This document shows positions 9,947 through 21,353 of a DNA stretch of 64,000 nucleotides, piece by piece (position 1 is the stretch's first letter; each line of letters starts with the position of its first letter). Source of the DNA: Heloderma charlesbogerti (taxonomy: Eukaryota; Chordata; Lepidosauria; Squamata; Helodermatidae); the NCBI GenBank assembly GCA_026122225.1, contig JANEZZ010002364.1, forward strand, positions 620,001 to 684,000. Direction: 5' to 3'. The position numbers and the translations under genes are program-made. A model generated the notes under the pieces. That model was not told where the DNA came from. It worked only from the letters and a program-made list of their open reading frames with translations, and searched no databases.

Positions 9947-12900
9947 GTTGTTCAGTCGTTCAGTCGTGTCCGACTCTTCGTGACCCCATGGACCATAGCA
10001 CGCCAGGCCTTCCTGTCCTGCGTTCTCTCCCGGAGTGTGCTCAAGTTCATATTCATTGCATCGGTGATGCTATCTAGCCATCTCATCCTCTGCTGTCCCC
10101 TTCTCCTTTTGCCTTCAGTCTTTCCCAGCATCAGGGTCTTTTCCAGAGAGTTTTCTCTTCGCATTAGGTGGCCAAAATATTGGAGCTTCAGCTTCAGTAT
10201 CTGTCCTTTCAATGAGCAGTCAGGGTTGATTTCCTTTAGGATGGACTGATTTGACCTCCTTGCAGTCCAGGGGACTCGTAAGAGTCTTCTCCAGCACCAC
10301 AGTTTGAAAGCATCAATTCTTCAGCGCTCAGCCTTCCTTATAGTCCAGCTCTCACAGCCATATGTTACTACTGGGAAAGCCATAGCTTTGATTATGCGGA
10401 CCTTTGTCTTCAAGGCGAAGTCTCTGCTTCTCACTATGCTGTCTAGGCTTGCCATAGCTTTCCTTCCAAGGAGCAAGCATCTTTTAATTTCATGGCTACA
10501 GTCACCATCAGCAGTGATCTTGGAGCCCACGAAAATAAAATCTGTCACTCACTGCTTCCATTTCTTCCCCTTCCATATGCCAGGAAGCGATGGGGCCAGA
10601 TGCCAGGATCTTAGTTTTTTTAATGTTGAGTTTCAAACCAGCTTTTGCACTCTCCACTTTCACCCTCAACAAGAGGCTCTTGAGATCCTCTTCGCTTTCT
10701 GCCATTAGGGTGGTATCATCTGCATATCTGAGGTTGTTGATAATTCTCCCAGCAATCTTAATTCCGACCTGTGATTCATCCAAACTGGCGTTTCTCATGA
10801 TGTATTCTGCATATAAGTTAAATAAGCAGGGCGACAATATACAGCCTTGTTGTACTCCTTTCCCAATTTTGAACCAATAAGTTGTTCCATGTCTGCTTCT
10901 TACTGTTGCTTCTTGACCCTCGTACAGGTTTCTCAGGAGACAGGTAAGGTGGTCTGGTACTCCCATCTCTTTCAGAATTTGCCACAGTTTGTTGTGATCC
11001 ACACAATCAAAGGCTTTAGCATAGTCAATGAAGCAGAAATAGATGTTTTTCTAGAATTCTCTTGCTTTCTCCATGATCCAGCGAAAGTTGGCGATTTGAT
11101 CTCTAGTTCCACTGCCTCTTCTAAACCCAGCTTGTACTTCCGGTAGTTCTCGGTTTGCATACTGCTGAAGCCTAGCTTGTAGGATTTTGAGCATCACCTT
11201 GCTGGCATGTGAAATGAGCGCAATTGTGCGGTAGTTTGAACACTCTTTGGCATTGCCTTTCTTTGGAATTGGAATGTAAACTGACCTTTCCAGTCTTGTG
11301 GCCACTGTTGAGTGTTCCAAATGTGTTGGCATATTGAGTGCAGCACTTTAACAGCATCATCTTTTAGGATTTTAAATAGCTCAGCTGGAATACTGTCATC
11401 TCTGCTAGCTTTGTTGTTACTAATGCTTCCTAAGGCCCACTTGACTTCAGTCTCTAGGATGTCCGGCTCAAGTTCAGTGACCGCACTATCATGGCTATCA
11501 GGGACATTAAGATCTTTTCTGTATAATTCTTCTGTATATTCTTTCTACCTCTTCTTAATCTCATCTGCTTCTGTTAGGTCCCTGCCTTCTTTGTCCTTTA
11601 TCATGCCCGTCTTTGCACAAAACATTCCCTTGATATCTCCAATTTTCTTGAAGAGATCTCTAGTCTTTCCCATTCTGTTGTTTTCCTTGATTTCTTTGCA
11701 TTGTTCATTTAAGAAGGCCTTCTTGACTCTCCTTGCTATTCTCTGGAACTCTGCATTCAGTTGGATATCTCTTCCCTTTTCTCCCTTGCTTTTCACTTCC
11801 CTTCTTTCCTCAGCTACTTGTAAAGCCTCATCAGACAGCCACTTGGCTTTCTTGCATTTCTTTTTCTTTGGGATGGATTGAGTTGCTGCCTCCTGAACAA
11901 TGTGACGGACCTCCATCCATAATTCCTCAGGCACTCTGTCTATCAGGTCTAATCCCTGAAATCTATTCCTCACCTCCACTGTATATTCATAAGGGATATG
12001 ATTGAGGTCATACCTGAATGGTTTAGTGGTTTTCCCTACTTTCTTCAATTTAAGCCGAAAATTTGCATCAAGAAGCTCATGATCTGAGCCACAGTCAGCT
12101 CCAGGTCTTGTTTTTACTGACTGTATAGAGCTTTTCCATCTTTGGCTGTGAAGGACATAATCAATCTGATTTTGATATTGACCATCTGGTGATGTCCATG
12201 TGTAGAGTCGCCTCTTGTGCTGTTGGAAAAGAGTGTTTGCTATGATCAGCGTGTTCTCTTGGCAAAACTCTATTAGCCTTTGTCCTGCTTCATTTTGTAC
12301 ACCAAGGCCATGCTTGCCTGTTATCCTGGTGATTTCTTGACTTCCTACTTTAGCATTCCAATCCCCTATGATGAAGAGGACCTCTTTTTTTGGTGTTAGT
12401 TCTAGAAGGTGTTGTAGGTCTTCATAGAGCCGATCAACCTCAGCTTCTTCAGCATCAGTGGTTGGGGCATAGACTTGAATTACTGTGATGTTGAATGGTT
12501 TGCCTTGGATTCGTACTGAGATCATTCTATCATTTTTAAGATTGTACCCCCAGTACAGCTTTTCCCACCCTTTTGTTGACTATGAGTGCTACTCCATTTC
12601 TTCTAAGGGATTCTTGCCCACAGTAGTAGATATGATGGTCACCTGAATTAAATTCACCCTTGCTTGTCCATTTTAGTTCGCTGATTCCCAAGATGTCGAT
12701 GTTCAATCTTGCCATCTCATGTTTGACCACCTCCAGCTTACCTTGATTAATTGATCTGACATTCCAGGTTCCGAAACAATATTGTTCTTTACAGCATCGG
12801 AATTTCTTTTCACCACCAGACACATCCACAGCTGAGTGTCCTTTCGGCTTTGGCCCAGCTGCTTAACTCTTTCTGGTGCTACTTGGAAATACCCTCTGCT

Positions 12901-13164
12901 CTTCCCCAGTAGTATATTGGACACCTTCCGACCTGAGGGGCTCATCTTCCGGCGTCATATCTTTTAACCTTGTGATACGTTCCATGGGGTTTTCTTTGCA
13001 AGAATATTGGAGTGGGTTGCCATTTCCTTCTCCAGTGGACCACATTTTGTCAGAACTCTCTGCCATGACCTGTCCGTCTTGGGTGGCCCTGCATGGCATA
13101 GCTTATGGCTTCACTGAGTTACGCAAGCCCCTTTGCCACAACAAGGCAGTGATCCATGAAGGGG
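9947..13164 (-). mobile_element. RTE-BovB LINE, full length, broken
   Basis: Full-length BovB on the minus strand. The 3' end lies at 9947 (complement reads CGACTGAACGACTGAACAAC) and the 5' end at about 13164 (complement of CCCCTTCATGGATCACTGCC). Flanks AGTCTACCTTT (9936-9946) and AGTCTAGCTTT (13165-13175) differ at one base and read as the target duplication. The reading frame is broken in several places, so this copy is not autonomous. Gene order and termini match the nearly intact copy at 60717-63957. Confidence 0.95.
9952..12829 (-). pseudogene. BovB endonuclease/reverse transcriptase, disrupted
   Basis: Remnant of the single BovB polyprotein: an APE-type endonuclease followed by a reverse transcriptase. 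Pieces read from high to low coordinates. 12829-12536 carries the GTWNVRS strand and ISELKWT. 12525-11545 (326 codons) carries VYAPT, GDWNAKVG, NQIDYV and SDHELL. About 11332-11051 holds the RT fingers (NYRTIALIS, QAGFRRG). 11002-10508 holds RT motifs GVQQGCILSPC and RYADDTT. 10212-9952 is the C-terminus. Compared with the copy at 60.7 kb, an extra C in a C run at 12547-12551 shifts the frame and a tryptophan codon has become a stop at 11545-11547. Further shifts follow. Endonuclease residues lost in the later copy are retained here. Confidence 0.92.
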
Positions 13165-13458
13165 AGTCTAGCTTTACAAGGAGTTAAAAATAAGAGGAAT
13201 AAGGTTTATTTGAAAAATAAAACAAAAACATATTAACTTTGAGTGAAGTGATGCACCATATGGATGATATGAGATGTGCATGTTAGACCAGTATTATTGT
13301 CTACAAAATACAGATTATAGTGGTTTGAGGAAGGCCACTAAGTGAGCTCATGACTAATATGAGATTTGAAGATGAGCCTTCAGCTCATCAGTCATGGCTC
13401 TTACCTAGTACTCCACAACAGATTCAGCTCAAACACATTGGGCTTACATTGAAAACTC

Positions 13459-13479
13459 TGTGTGTGTGTGTGTGTGTGT
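13459..13479. repeat. (TG)n microsatellite
   Basis: About ten uninterrupted TG units. Confidence 0.95.
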
Positions 13480-13932
13480 ATTACATAATCTGACGGTTAA
13501 AGTTAACATCAGTAGTGGAACAGGAAACCATTGTCTCTATTCAGATCAAAACAAGTTGACTCAAAATTCATTATTAGTTTGGGTCATTTGGGTTTCCTGA
13601 CCCACTACATATATCTGTGTAGTCAGCCATGCTAAGATGATTGTATCATCACCAATTACTGCTGTTTCAAATGGTCATTTTGCATACATGTAAGCTTTAA
13701 CTGAGTTGTCACAGACTATGTTTTGTTGTATTTCATTGCTATCTAATGTCACCTTTTACATTTTCCCATTCTACATTTGTTCATCATTAAGGTGCTACAA
13801 GTGTCTTTATTGGTTTTGCTGCAACAGACTAACATGTCTATCACTCTGGAATTTCATACAAATAGTAGCAATCTCTCTTCACCCCACCCTCAGCTCTCTG
13901 AAAAACAAAACTACCATGTCTCCACCCCGAAG
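13480..13932. other. Unclassified sequence, no gene seen
   Basis: No coding motif, RNA gene or repeat structure recognised. Confidence 0.5.
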
Positions 13933-14403
13933 TAGGGATGTATGATAATTTAGTTTCAGTTTGCAAATCAATCAAAAATGTCCAGTTTGCAACCCTGAAT
14001 TGGGATGTACGGACTGTGTAAAATTCACTCTGGCTGTGTTTTTCAGATTGTCCGGTGCCTTTCTCTCCATCAGACAGATGCAAATATTTTTTTCATCATG
14101 CAGAAAACTACAGAAATAATTATGTAAATAATTATGTAAGTATTTACATAATTATTTACATAATTTTCCTCAGTACGTAACATTTAGTGTATTGTCCCCC
14201 ATTCCATTCAACGTTTCCTCAGCAGAAATGTATCTATTTTTCTACGGATTTATATGCATACATTTCAGGAAAGTAAAAAAAAAATCATCCAAAAGTCCAC
14301 AGACTCCAGGTCTGAGAGGGCGTGCTCCGCAGTAGATTCCACAGGTTGGATCATAGAAATCCAAGCTCATTTTAATCCATCTCAAATTTCTCCAGCATCC
14401 CTA
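13933..14403. mobile_element. Family B hAT-type element, 471 bp
   Basis: Starts TAGGGATGTATGATAATTTAG and ends CTCCAGCATCCCTA. Flanks CCCCGAAG (13925-13932) and CCCTGAAA (14404-14411) match at 6 of 8 positions, consistent with an aged hAT duplication. The interior is AT-rich and contains a long palindrome centred near 14140, made of ATTATGTAAATA blocks and their complement. No coding capacity. Confidence 0.7.
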
Positions 14404-14419
14404 CCCTGAAATCAAATGG

Positions 14420-14715
14420 GAGTGCATGTTCTCCGAAAATGTTCGTAAGTTACAAAACTTGCATTCATCTTCACTTTAAAAAAAACACACTTCAAAAAAT
14501 GCACACTTTTGAAAATTCACATTTTCATTCTTTTGTCAAAGGAGGAAAAGTGCATACTTCTGAAACATGGACATTAACCCTGTTTGAAATGTGTATTTTC
14601 TTTTCTAGGTTGAATTGGAAAGAACCAGGTCAACAGTAAGAATGGAAGAACACTAAACTTGAGCTTTGAAGTGGTGTTCAGAAAATTTCGGTGAGCTTGA
14701 TCATCCCTGCTTCTA
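14420..14715. mobile_element. Family B relic
   Basis: Contains AATGCACAC, AAAATTCACATTTTC and GTGCATACTTCTGAAAC words shared with other family B copies and ends near CATCCCTG. No clear left terminus or target duplication. Confidence 0.45.
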
Positions 14716-15054
14716 TCAGTAGAAACAGGATGGGGCAATTTCTCCTCTGCCTGCAGCCCCCCCAGTGCAACCCCTAAATCTGTTCCAGAGCAGATCTTTG
14801 GGTGATGCAAAGGGCTTGCAGGGCAGTGGAGAGTAGGGGAGAGTCCCATCATGCTAGCAGACTTCCACTAGCCCAACGTTGGATTTAATCCTCAGAAAAT
14901 AAAATCACATGACAATGCCTTTTTATTAACAACAATTTTCAATTAGCGAAAGCTTAACCTCCCCCCAAAAAGACAGGGGCCAATTAAAATTCTGAAACTG
15001 TTTATGTTGGTAGCTGGACAAACACAAACATCTTGGTAGGCTTAGGGTGCAATC

Positions 15055-15169
15055 CTATGCATGTTTAGGCATTGAAAAAAGTCCTACTACTCTCATGGCT
15101 GGCTGGGGAATGCTGTGATTTGTAGGACATTTTCTGTCTAAGCATGCATAGGATTGCACCCTTAAATTG
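15055..15169. mobile_element. Short palindromic MITE with GGGTGCAATCCTATGC ends
   Basis: Terminal inverted repeats GGGTGCAATCCTATGCATG and its complement enclose about 75 bp. TTA precedes the left arm and TTAA follows the right, which would fit a 3-bp target duplication of the PIF/Harbinger kind, but that is inference. Related decayed copies may lie near 16850-16980 and 39815-39860. Confidence 0.65.
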
Positions 15170-15258
15170 TTTCAATAAAAAGTGCTTATTTCTTAGCCCT
15201 ATTCAGGCATTCTGGACCTGAGGTGAGGGAGAGCTCCAGACCTGCCCCTCTCCATCAT

Positions 15259-15420
15259 CATAGAACCATAGAATCATAGAATGGTAGGGTTGGAAGGGGC
15301 CTATAAGACCATCGAGTTCAATCGCCTGCTCAAAGCATCCCTGACAGGTGGCTGTCCAGCCTCATCTTGAACGCCTCCAGAGTGGGAGAGCCCACTACCT
15401 CCCTAGGTATTTGTTGCCCT
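15259..15420 (-). mobile_element. CR1 LINE 3' end, truncated
   Basis: The plus strand reads CATAGAATCATAGAATGG then AGGGTTGGAAGGGGCC, the complement of the CR1 3' end with its ATTCTATG-type terminal octamers. Only about 160 bp of 3' sequence remain, the usual severe 5' truncation for CR1. Confidence 0.85.
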
Positions 15421-16225
15421 CAAGCTGTGGAGGGAAACTGTCTGAAGATGCAAGACTCCTGTATCTGTGAATGCTCTCTCCACACAAGCAAGAATGCTGG
15501 AAATAGGGCTCTTAACATTTATGAAAGCTGCGCACTGATTAATATGGGGGCGGGGCGGGGGTTGTATTGTAGTACAAAATGCTGAATGTTGGGTCTTATT
15601 ATTATGCTGTCTGGTTGGTGTCTATATGTCAAGGTAATGCCACATTTCATTTCAAACCAATCTGAAGCTTTCTTTATTGGAAGATGACATTCCTCACATG
15701 TCTTCCAATTGGGATGTGCATGATAACAGGTCATTGATCAATTGACAAATGGATTAATTCTGAATTCCCTTCCTTTTATGCTTTCTTTTACGCAGCGCTC
15801 TTTAAAAGACTGTAGCAAAAGGTAGAAATAATTGACAGGCTTCCTTGCATATGTACATACATGCACCTTAGAAAAAGCCTTTGCTTCAATGACAAGTGGA
15901 ATTACAAAAAAAGAAAATGGTAACAATTGACACTTTGGGCAAGCCTTTGAAAAAAAGAAGCACAGATGTCCAATGCATTATGTAGTTGCTGAATTCCTGA
16001 CATTTCAATGAGGTTAACCACTCAGGGTGAGCATAATGGTTGTAAATGCAAAGGTATGTGGTTCTGTAATCACCAGCTCACAATAGGAACATCTCCCATT
16101 TTGAGAGAACTGTGGATACTCAAGGCTTACTTGCAGCACAACTTTATATAGGATCACTTAGAAGTAACTCCTACTGTGTTCAATGAGGCTAACTCCCTAG
16201 CAAGTAGGCTTAAGATTGCAGCCTG
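15421..16225. other. Unclassified sequence, no gene seen
   Basis: No protein domain or RNA gene recognised. The sequence near 16130-16222 resembles decayed GGATTGCA-type MITE sequence. Confidence 0.45.
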
Positions 16226-16645
16226 AGTGGTAAGGAAGGTAGGAAGGATGTATCTGTCAAAGTTCAAACTCAAACTCAAAGAGATTGTAAAGTGTGGGTT
16301 TGGGTTTTTTGTTTTTTTTAAAGATCAGGCTTATTCCATCCCATTTCCAAACAAGCTCACAATTAAAAACAAACAAACAAAAAAACAATCTGTACACAAA
16401 TGCATAGTTTTTGTGCACTCCCCCCCCCCATGTGCACATTTCACACTTTTTAAAAAAGAAGTACACACATTTTTTTTTCAGGTAGTTCACATGGCGGAAA
16501 TTCTGTTCTGAGCGTACTTTCCCCAAATACTGTATATGCATTTTGTGCACATTTTCCATAATATGCACATTTCTGAGTGCATTTCTAAAATTGGAAAGAT
16601 ACAAAAATGTGGATTTTGGTATCCAGCTCTGTCTGAAAGGGGGAG
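16226..16645. mobile_element. Probable family B relic
   Basis: AT-rich with TTTTTGTGCACTC, ATGTGCACATTTC and AATATGCACATTTCTGAG words, the signature of family B. Termini are not preserved well enough to set exact ends. Confidence 0.5.
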
Positions 16646-17316
16646 CAAATGCACTAAATACATTAAAAAGAAAAGAAAAAAGAAAACCTTTGCTGAGATG
16701 AATGTCTCACCTTCCCATACTTAGTGGCTTCCACTCACAAAAAGTTCTTTGAAAACAAACACAGGCAGGATCTGTGTGCCCTACTCCTTACCAGGAAGGC
16801 AGCAATATCAAACAATGGCACAGCGCCAGCCAAAGTTTAGTACTTCTAAGAGTGCAGTTCAGTGTACTTACTTGGGGATTAATAGTGCAATCCCAAGTAT
16901 GTTTCCCCCAAACATTGATCCATGGGGATCAATGGGTCTTACTGCCTAGTAGTGACTGTGTTTAAAATTGCAACCCAGTTCCCATTAAATTCAGTGGAAT
17001 TCTATGCAAACTTGCATAGGATTTGCTGTATGCCCTGTTTATAGCTATGGAAGAGTTAAGCACATGCTTAACTCCTCTTATTGAAATGTGAGAAACTTGA
17101 ACAATGATGGCTACTGCAGAATAATGGCTGGAGAAGCTTTGAATAAGATTTTTGCAAAGTGAGTTTCTTTTTCTAAGGTGAGGAATATATGGATTTACTT
17201 AAATCTGTCCCATCTGTGTTTCACAGATTGTCAGACATCTTTTGTTCTTTCAACCTCTCATTGAAGGAAGATGATTATTTTTTTAACCAGAATTGTGTTC
17301 TACTTGCACTAATGCA
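16646..17316. other. Unclassified sequence, no gene seen
   Basis: No gene recognised. A decayed GGATTGCA-type MITE may occupy about 16850-16980. Confidence 0.45.
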
Positions 17317-17530
17317 TAGGGATGTGCACCGCCTCATTTCAAAATATGAATAACGAGGTGAAGCGGGATGTTTCGGAGCAAATGCCTCATGATACGAGGT
17401 GGATCAGAGCAGTACCGAGGTGCTCCGGGAAAAAGTGCCCCTTCCCCCATGAAGCGCCTCCTCCACCTCATATGTTTGGAGCTCTACTGAATGCCTTAGC
17501 AGTCCAGACCAGTTGTCTCCAAAATGTATC
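17317..17530. mobile_element. Possible hAT left end
   Basis: TAGGGATGTGCACCGCCTC resembles a hAT terminus, and the following 200 bp are rich in GAGGTGG/CCACCTC repeats. No matching right end or target duplication was found, so this is tentative. Confidence 0.35.
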
Positions 17531-18023
17531 TTCTCTCAGCGCTCATGTGGAGAGGCATGAGGAGGAGGAGGCAATGGAGGAGGGAGGGAGGTGGAAGGCA
17601 AGTGGACGCGGGAAGGCGGGGGAGGTGGGCAGGCAAGCGCAGGGGGACGAGGGAGCGTGCTTTGGCGAATAGGAACCCTCAGCTGGAACTGACAGTAGAA
17701 GTCTCCAATCACAGAGCGGTGAAGGAAGGGGTATATATACGATGGTGAAAAGCTGTGTTCAGTCATTGCACTAGCTGTGTCTTTGGGAGAGGGCTGGTCT
17801 ATGACTAGATGATCGCGTGTGTGTGTGTGTGTGTGTTTGTGCACGTGTGCATTGCTTGAAGTTGTTCCTTCTATTTTTCCAATCTCCATTAGGCTTTCCT
17901 CAGAATTTAAAGTTATAGGAAACCACTTGGTTGTAGTGGGAGTGTTCCCTTCCCTCGCTCCTTGATCGCCTGTCCCTATTGGGACAGTGTCTTTTGCAGC
18001 ACCTCGTCCAGCTGCTTTTTTCC
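17531..18023. other. Purine-rich stretch and (GT)n, no gene seen
   Basis: 17555-17665 is a GGAGG-rich purine tract. 17817-17838 is a (GT)n microsatellite. The ORFs over the purine tract are of low complexity and not convincing. Confidence 0.6.
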
Positions 18024-18576
18024 AAGGGATGTACGAAAGTCACTTACCTTTCCATGGATTATGTTGATGGTGGGGGGGAGGCATTCCGTCCCTCCCCCCA
18101 GAATCCTCGACGGGGGGGAGGCGATCCGTTCCAGCCCCCCGGAATCCTCCGTGGCCGGCTGTGCTCCACAGCAGCTCCGTGGAGCAGCTGGCCAGGCCCA
18201 GCCAGGCCAGAGCCATCCGCAGCCGGATTTCTGGCTGTGGAGGGCACTGGGGGGGGGAACCGCGTACGCAAATGGCGGCGGCTATGGCTGACGCCATTTG
18301 CGTTCCTTATTTTTGCTGTCTTATTTTTGCTGTTTTTTTTACAAGACTGCAAATGGCGGCGGCAGCCGGTCGGAAGACCAGCTGCCGCCGCCAAAGCCAC
18401 CAAAGCCGCCGCCAGAGCCGCCAAAGCCCGGAAGATCCACCCCAGGTAAGTCTCGTCCTGAGGGGGATCCGCGGGGGGAGCGGGGGGGCAGGCCGTTCCA
18501 CCACAGAGTTTGGGGGGCCGAATGCACTGGCATTTGGCCTCACCGAGATCTGTGGCGGAATTCTCTGACATCCCTA
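18024..18576 (+). mobile_element. Complete family A element, 553 bp
   Basis: Begins AAGGGATGTACGAAAGTCAC (first base T changed to A) and ends CTCTGACATCCCTA. It is flanked by a perfect TTTTTTCC duplication (18016-18023, 18577-18584). The complement of GGTAAGT (ACTTACC) sits at about 18041 and GGTAAGT at about 18446, both outward. GC-rich blocks and CAAATGGCGGC hairpins are present, but the TACGTA hairpins have been lost, leaving a GTTTTTTTTAC remnant. Confidence 0.88.
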
Positions 18577-18596
18577 TTTTTTCCTATACTTCCAAC

Positions 18597-18955
18597 TAGG
18601 GATGTACAAAATCTCTACCTTCCATCCTGGGGGGGCAGGTCCGCAGGGGGGGAAGGCGATCCGTTCTTCCCCTCAGAATCCTCATGGGCCAGCTCCACTC
18701 TGTGTTAATTCTGCAGAGCCTCCAGCCAGCTCTGTATAGCCAACGATACGGCCACCATTGCTGTGCCATATCGCTGAGGAGGAAGGAATCCGAACGCAAA
18801 TGGCATCCACTATGCCATTTGTGGCCATAAAGCTCTTAGATTAACTTAAATGCAGCTGTAAATGGCTGTATCTAGCTTAAACTAAGGGCTTTACAGCTGC
18901 AAATGGCATCCACTATGCCATCTGCATCTGTGGTTTTTCACAAGATAGGCTAGCC
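18597..18955 (+). mobile_element. hAT-type element, right end missing
   Basis: Starts TAGGGATGTACAAAATCTC 20 bp after the previous element. It contains CGCAAATGGCATCCACTATGC hairpins and an AAGCTCTTAGATTAAC palindrome similar to the elements at 2178 and 55514. It stops at about 18955 with no right terminus. Confidence 0.7.
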
Positions 18956-19252
18956 CTCCCTCCTTGATCTCATTTTGAAGCATTTAGTTTTCTGCCTTTC
19001 TAAATTCTTAAAGAGAGGCATATTATAGCAGCCTATGTGTGTCCCCCAACCCCATGCTGAAGTGAACTGTTTGTGTCTTCTCTGTGTTTCTGATCCTCTG
19101 AAAACAGAAATAAAAGAAGGTTTTGGAAAAAAAAAAGGGGGGGGTTGATTTGGCTGTTATCTAATTGCCTGCACTGTCGCCCTGTACTTCTAGAAGTTAT
19201 CCTGCCTTCCATAAAAGAACATGAAAAATAAAACAGTAAATTAAAGACACCC
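18956..19252. other. Unclassified sequence, no gene seen
   Basis: A short spacer with a poly-purine run at about 19127-19144. No gene recognised. Confidence 0.5.
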
Positions 19253-19263
19253 ATCATTTGCTT

Positions 19264-19328
19264 GTGCTATGGTCCATGGGGTCACGAAGAGTCGGACACG
19301 ACTTAACGACTGAACAACAACAGCAACA
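19264..19328 (+). mobile_element. 65-bp BovB 3' tail
   Basis: Matches the last bases of BovB (CATGGGGTCACGAAGAGTC, ending in CAACAACAGCAACA). It is flanked by a perfect 11-bp duplication ATCATTTGCTT (19253-19263, 19329-19339). An extremely 5'-truncated but genuine insertion by target-primed reverse transcription. Confidence 0.92.
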
Positions 19329-19378
19329 ATCATTTGCTTAGGTAGTTCTGCCTTTCTTTAGCTCTTGTGTGTCTGTGT

Positions 19379-19521
19379 CCATGTGTGTGTGTGTGTGTGC
19401 TCGGTTGTAGTTCCACCAACACTATACATCCAAATTTTAAGGCAGTGTGGAAAAAGCATGAGGCACATAGTGTGTGTGTGTGCGTGTGTGCGTTTGTGCA
19501 TGTGTGTGCATGCATGCGTGC

Positions 19522-19563
<42 letters not shown>
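19379..19563. repeat. (GT)n, (TGCA)n and (TA)n microsatellites
   Basis: (GT)n at 19381-19400, TGTG/TGCG/GCAT-rich repeats at about 19470-19520 and a pure (TA)n run to 19563. All ORFs across this stretch are repeat translations. Confidence 0.95.
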
Positions 19564-19565
<2 letters not shown>

Positions 19566-20573
19566 CCTTTACTATTCCAATAATTGTCCACTGTGTGGCA
19601 AAGCGATCCAGCGCAATATGAGGCATCTTTGGGGTGTTGGCAGGGGCAAAGGTGGGCGAGGCGCTGCTGTCAGCAGCAGCACCATTAGGCCAGCTGTCTG
19701 TCCCTAGTCCAGACAGTGCATCCCGGTGGTGTAAGGCAGCAGAGCACGGAGGCCAGTTGCAGGACTTGGAGGTCACTGTTTGAGGAGGCTGGTGTGGGCA
19801 GGTGCAGTAGTCGTACTCTTGCCCGAGGCAGAGGAGCAGCTCCTTCTGTAGTGGACGAGGGGAGCCCACTCATGGACGTCAGGTCAGAGGTGTCTGATGT
19901 CCTCAGCATGGTGGAGGGTGAGGAGGAGGAGATCCTCCAGGGTGTGTGGGAGGAGGAGCAGCCGGCAGAGGCTCCAGCACCCCACCCCTCTTCCATTGTT
20001 CCCCCCGTTGTGTGGTGCCCCCCCCCCAGACTCAAGGCAGGCAGTCTGCCTCTCCTCCTCCTCCCTCAAAACATCAGGGCAGCATTGCTTGGGACCACTT
20101 TGAGTTGGGAGCCAATCCCAGCACTGCCATGTGCTGCCACTGCAAAGCGTCTCTGAGCAGGGGGAAACAATCAGGGCACTGCAGCACCAGCAGCCTGCTC
20201 CTGCCCTTCAGGAGGCAACACCAATTGGTCTTGCTCAGGGAAGAGGCCCCCATGTCCTAGCAGGCTGGCAGCAGGGGCAAGCGCAAGGCTGGTAGTGCCT
20301 CTGGAACTCCTGCAAGCTCTCCGTCTCTCACTCCCAAGAGGCTGAGGCAGGCCACCATGGAGGAGATGGGGTGGGGGAAGTATGGGTTCACCAGGTGGAG
20401 GGTTCCAGTGACCGACCAGATCACCAACTGCATCAGTGAGATGGTAGTGTTGGATGACCAGCCATTCTTCCTCATAGGAAATGTGGGTTTCAAGAGGTTG
20501 ATGGCCCTGGGGGTGCCCTACTACAACCTGCCATGTTGCACCATCCTTAGCAGGCGAATGGTGCCCTCCCTGT

Positions 20574-21166
20574 TAGGGATGGCGGAGAATTTCTCCCCGA
20601 ATCTTCAGGAGGCCGAGCGCTGACGCATTCGGCCCCCCGAAGTTGGTTGGGAAATTCTCCGCAAATAGCGTTGCCCTTATTTTCGCCGTAGTCTACGTAA
20701 ACATTTACGTAGACTACAGCGACCAAATAAGGAATGGGAATGGCAGCTCCCTATGGGGGCCGCCATTATCCGTACACACTTTTTTTTTTTTTTTAAGTCA
20801 CCCGTGATAGGCTATGTGACGATTGACGTAGCCTATCACGGCTGACTTTGCAAATCTAGCCGTGATAGGCTACGTGAATCGTCACGTAGCCTATCAGGGG
20901 ATGTGTTTTTTTTTTCTTTTATTGCAATGGCGGGGGCGGCAGCCGGTTGAAAGATTGGCTGCCGCTCCCGCCCCGCTCGAACACCCAACGAACCGCCAGC
21001 CGGACCCGCCGCCGGGAGGGACATTCAGGGAAGGTAAGTCCCGTCCCAGGGGGGGTGCGGGGTGCGGGGGGGTGCGGAGGCTTTCTCCCCAAAACTTGTT
21101 CGGAGGGCCGAACACGTTGGCGCTCGGCCCCCCAAAGTTTCGGGGAGAAATTCTCCGCCATCCCTA
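20574..21166 (+). mobile_element. Family A element with right-type termini at both ends
   Basis: Begins TAGGGATGGCGGAGAATTTC, the complement of a family A right terminus, and ends GAAATTCTCCGCCATCCCTA, also a right terminus. The GC-rich left end is absent. TACGTA hairpins are at about 20687-20718, 20801-20842 and 20859-20899. GGTAAGT is at about 21033. Flanks CTCCCTGT and TTCACCTC do not match, so no target duplication is seen. It interrupts the hAT transposase gene. Confidence 0.85.
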
Positions 21167-21353
21167 TTCACCTCACACATTTGGTCCAGCGAGGGCGAAG
21201 CACACGCTTACTTATCCCTGACAGCCCACTGATGGGCAGCCCCAGGGACAGTAGTGGCCAGCACTTCCGGGACTGGTGTGAAGGATGGGTATTGCTGGGC
21301 CCTCCTTCACGGGCAAGTCATGGACCAGTCCCACATTGCAGCAGAGATAATGG

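Noticed and set aside
17524..17748. Arg/Gly-rich ORF over a purine tract
   Set aside because: Low-complexity GGAGG repeat with an equally open complementary frame and no domain.
19358..19591. ORFs across 19358-19621 with Cys/Val or Ile/Tyr repeats
   Set aside because: Translations of (GT)n and (TA)n microsatellites.
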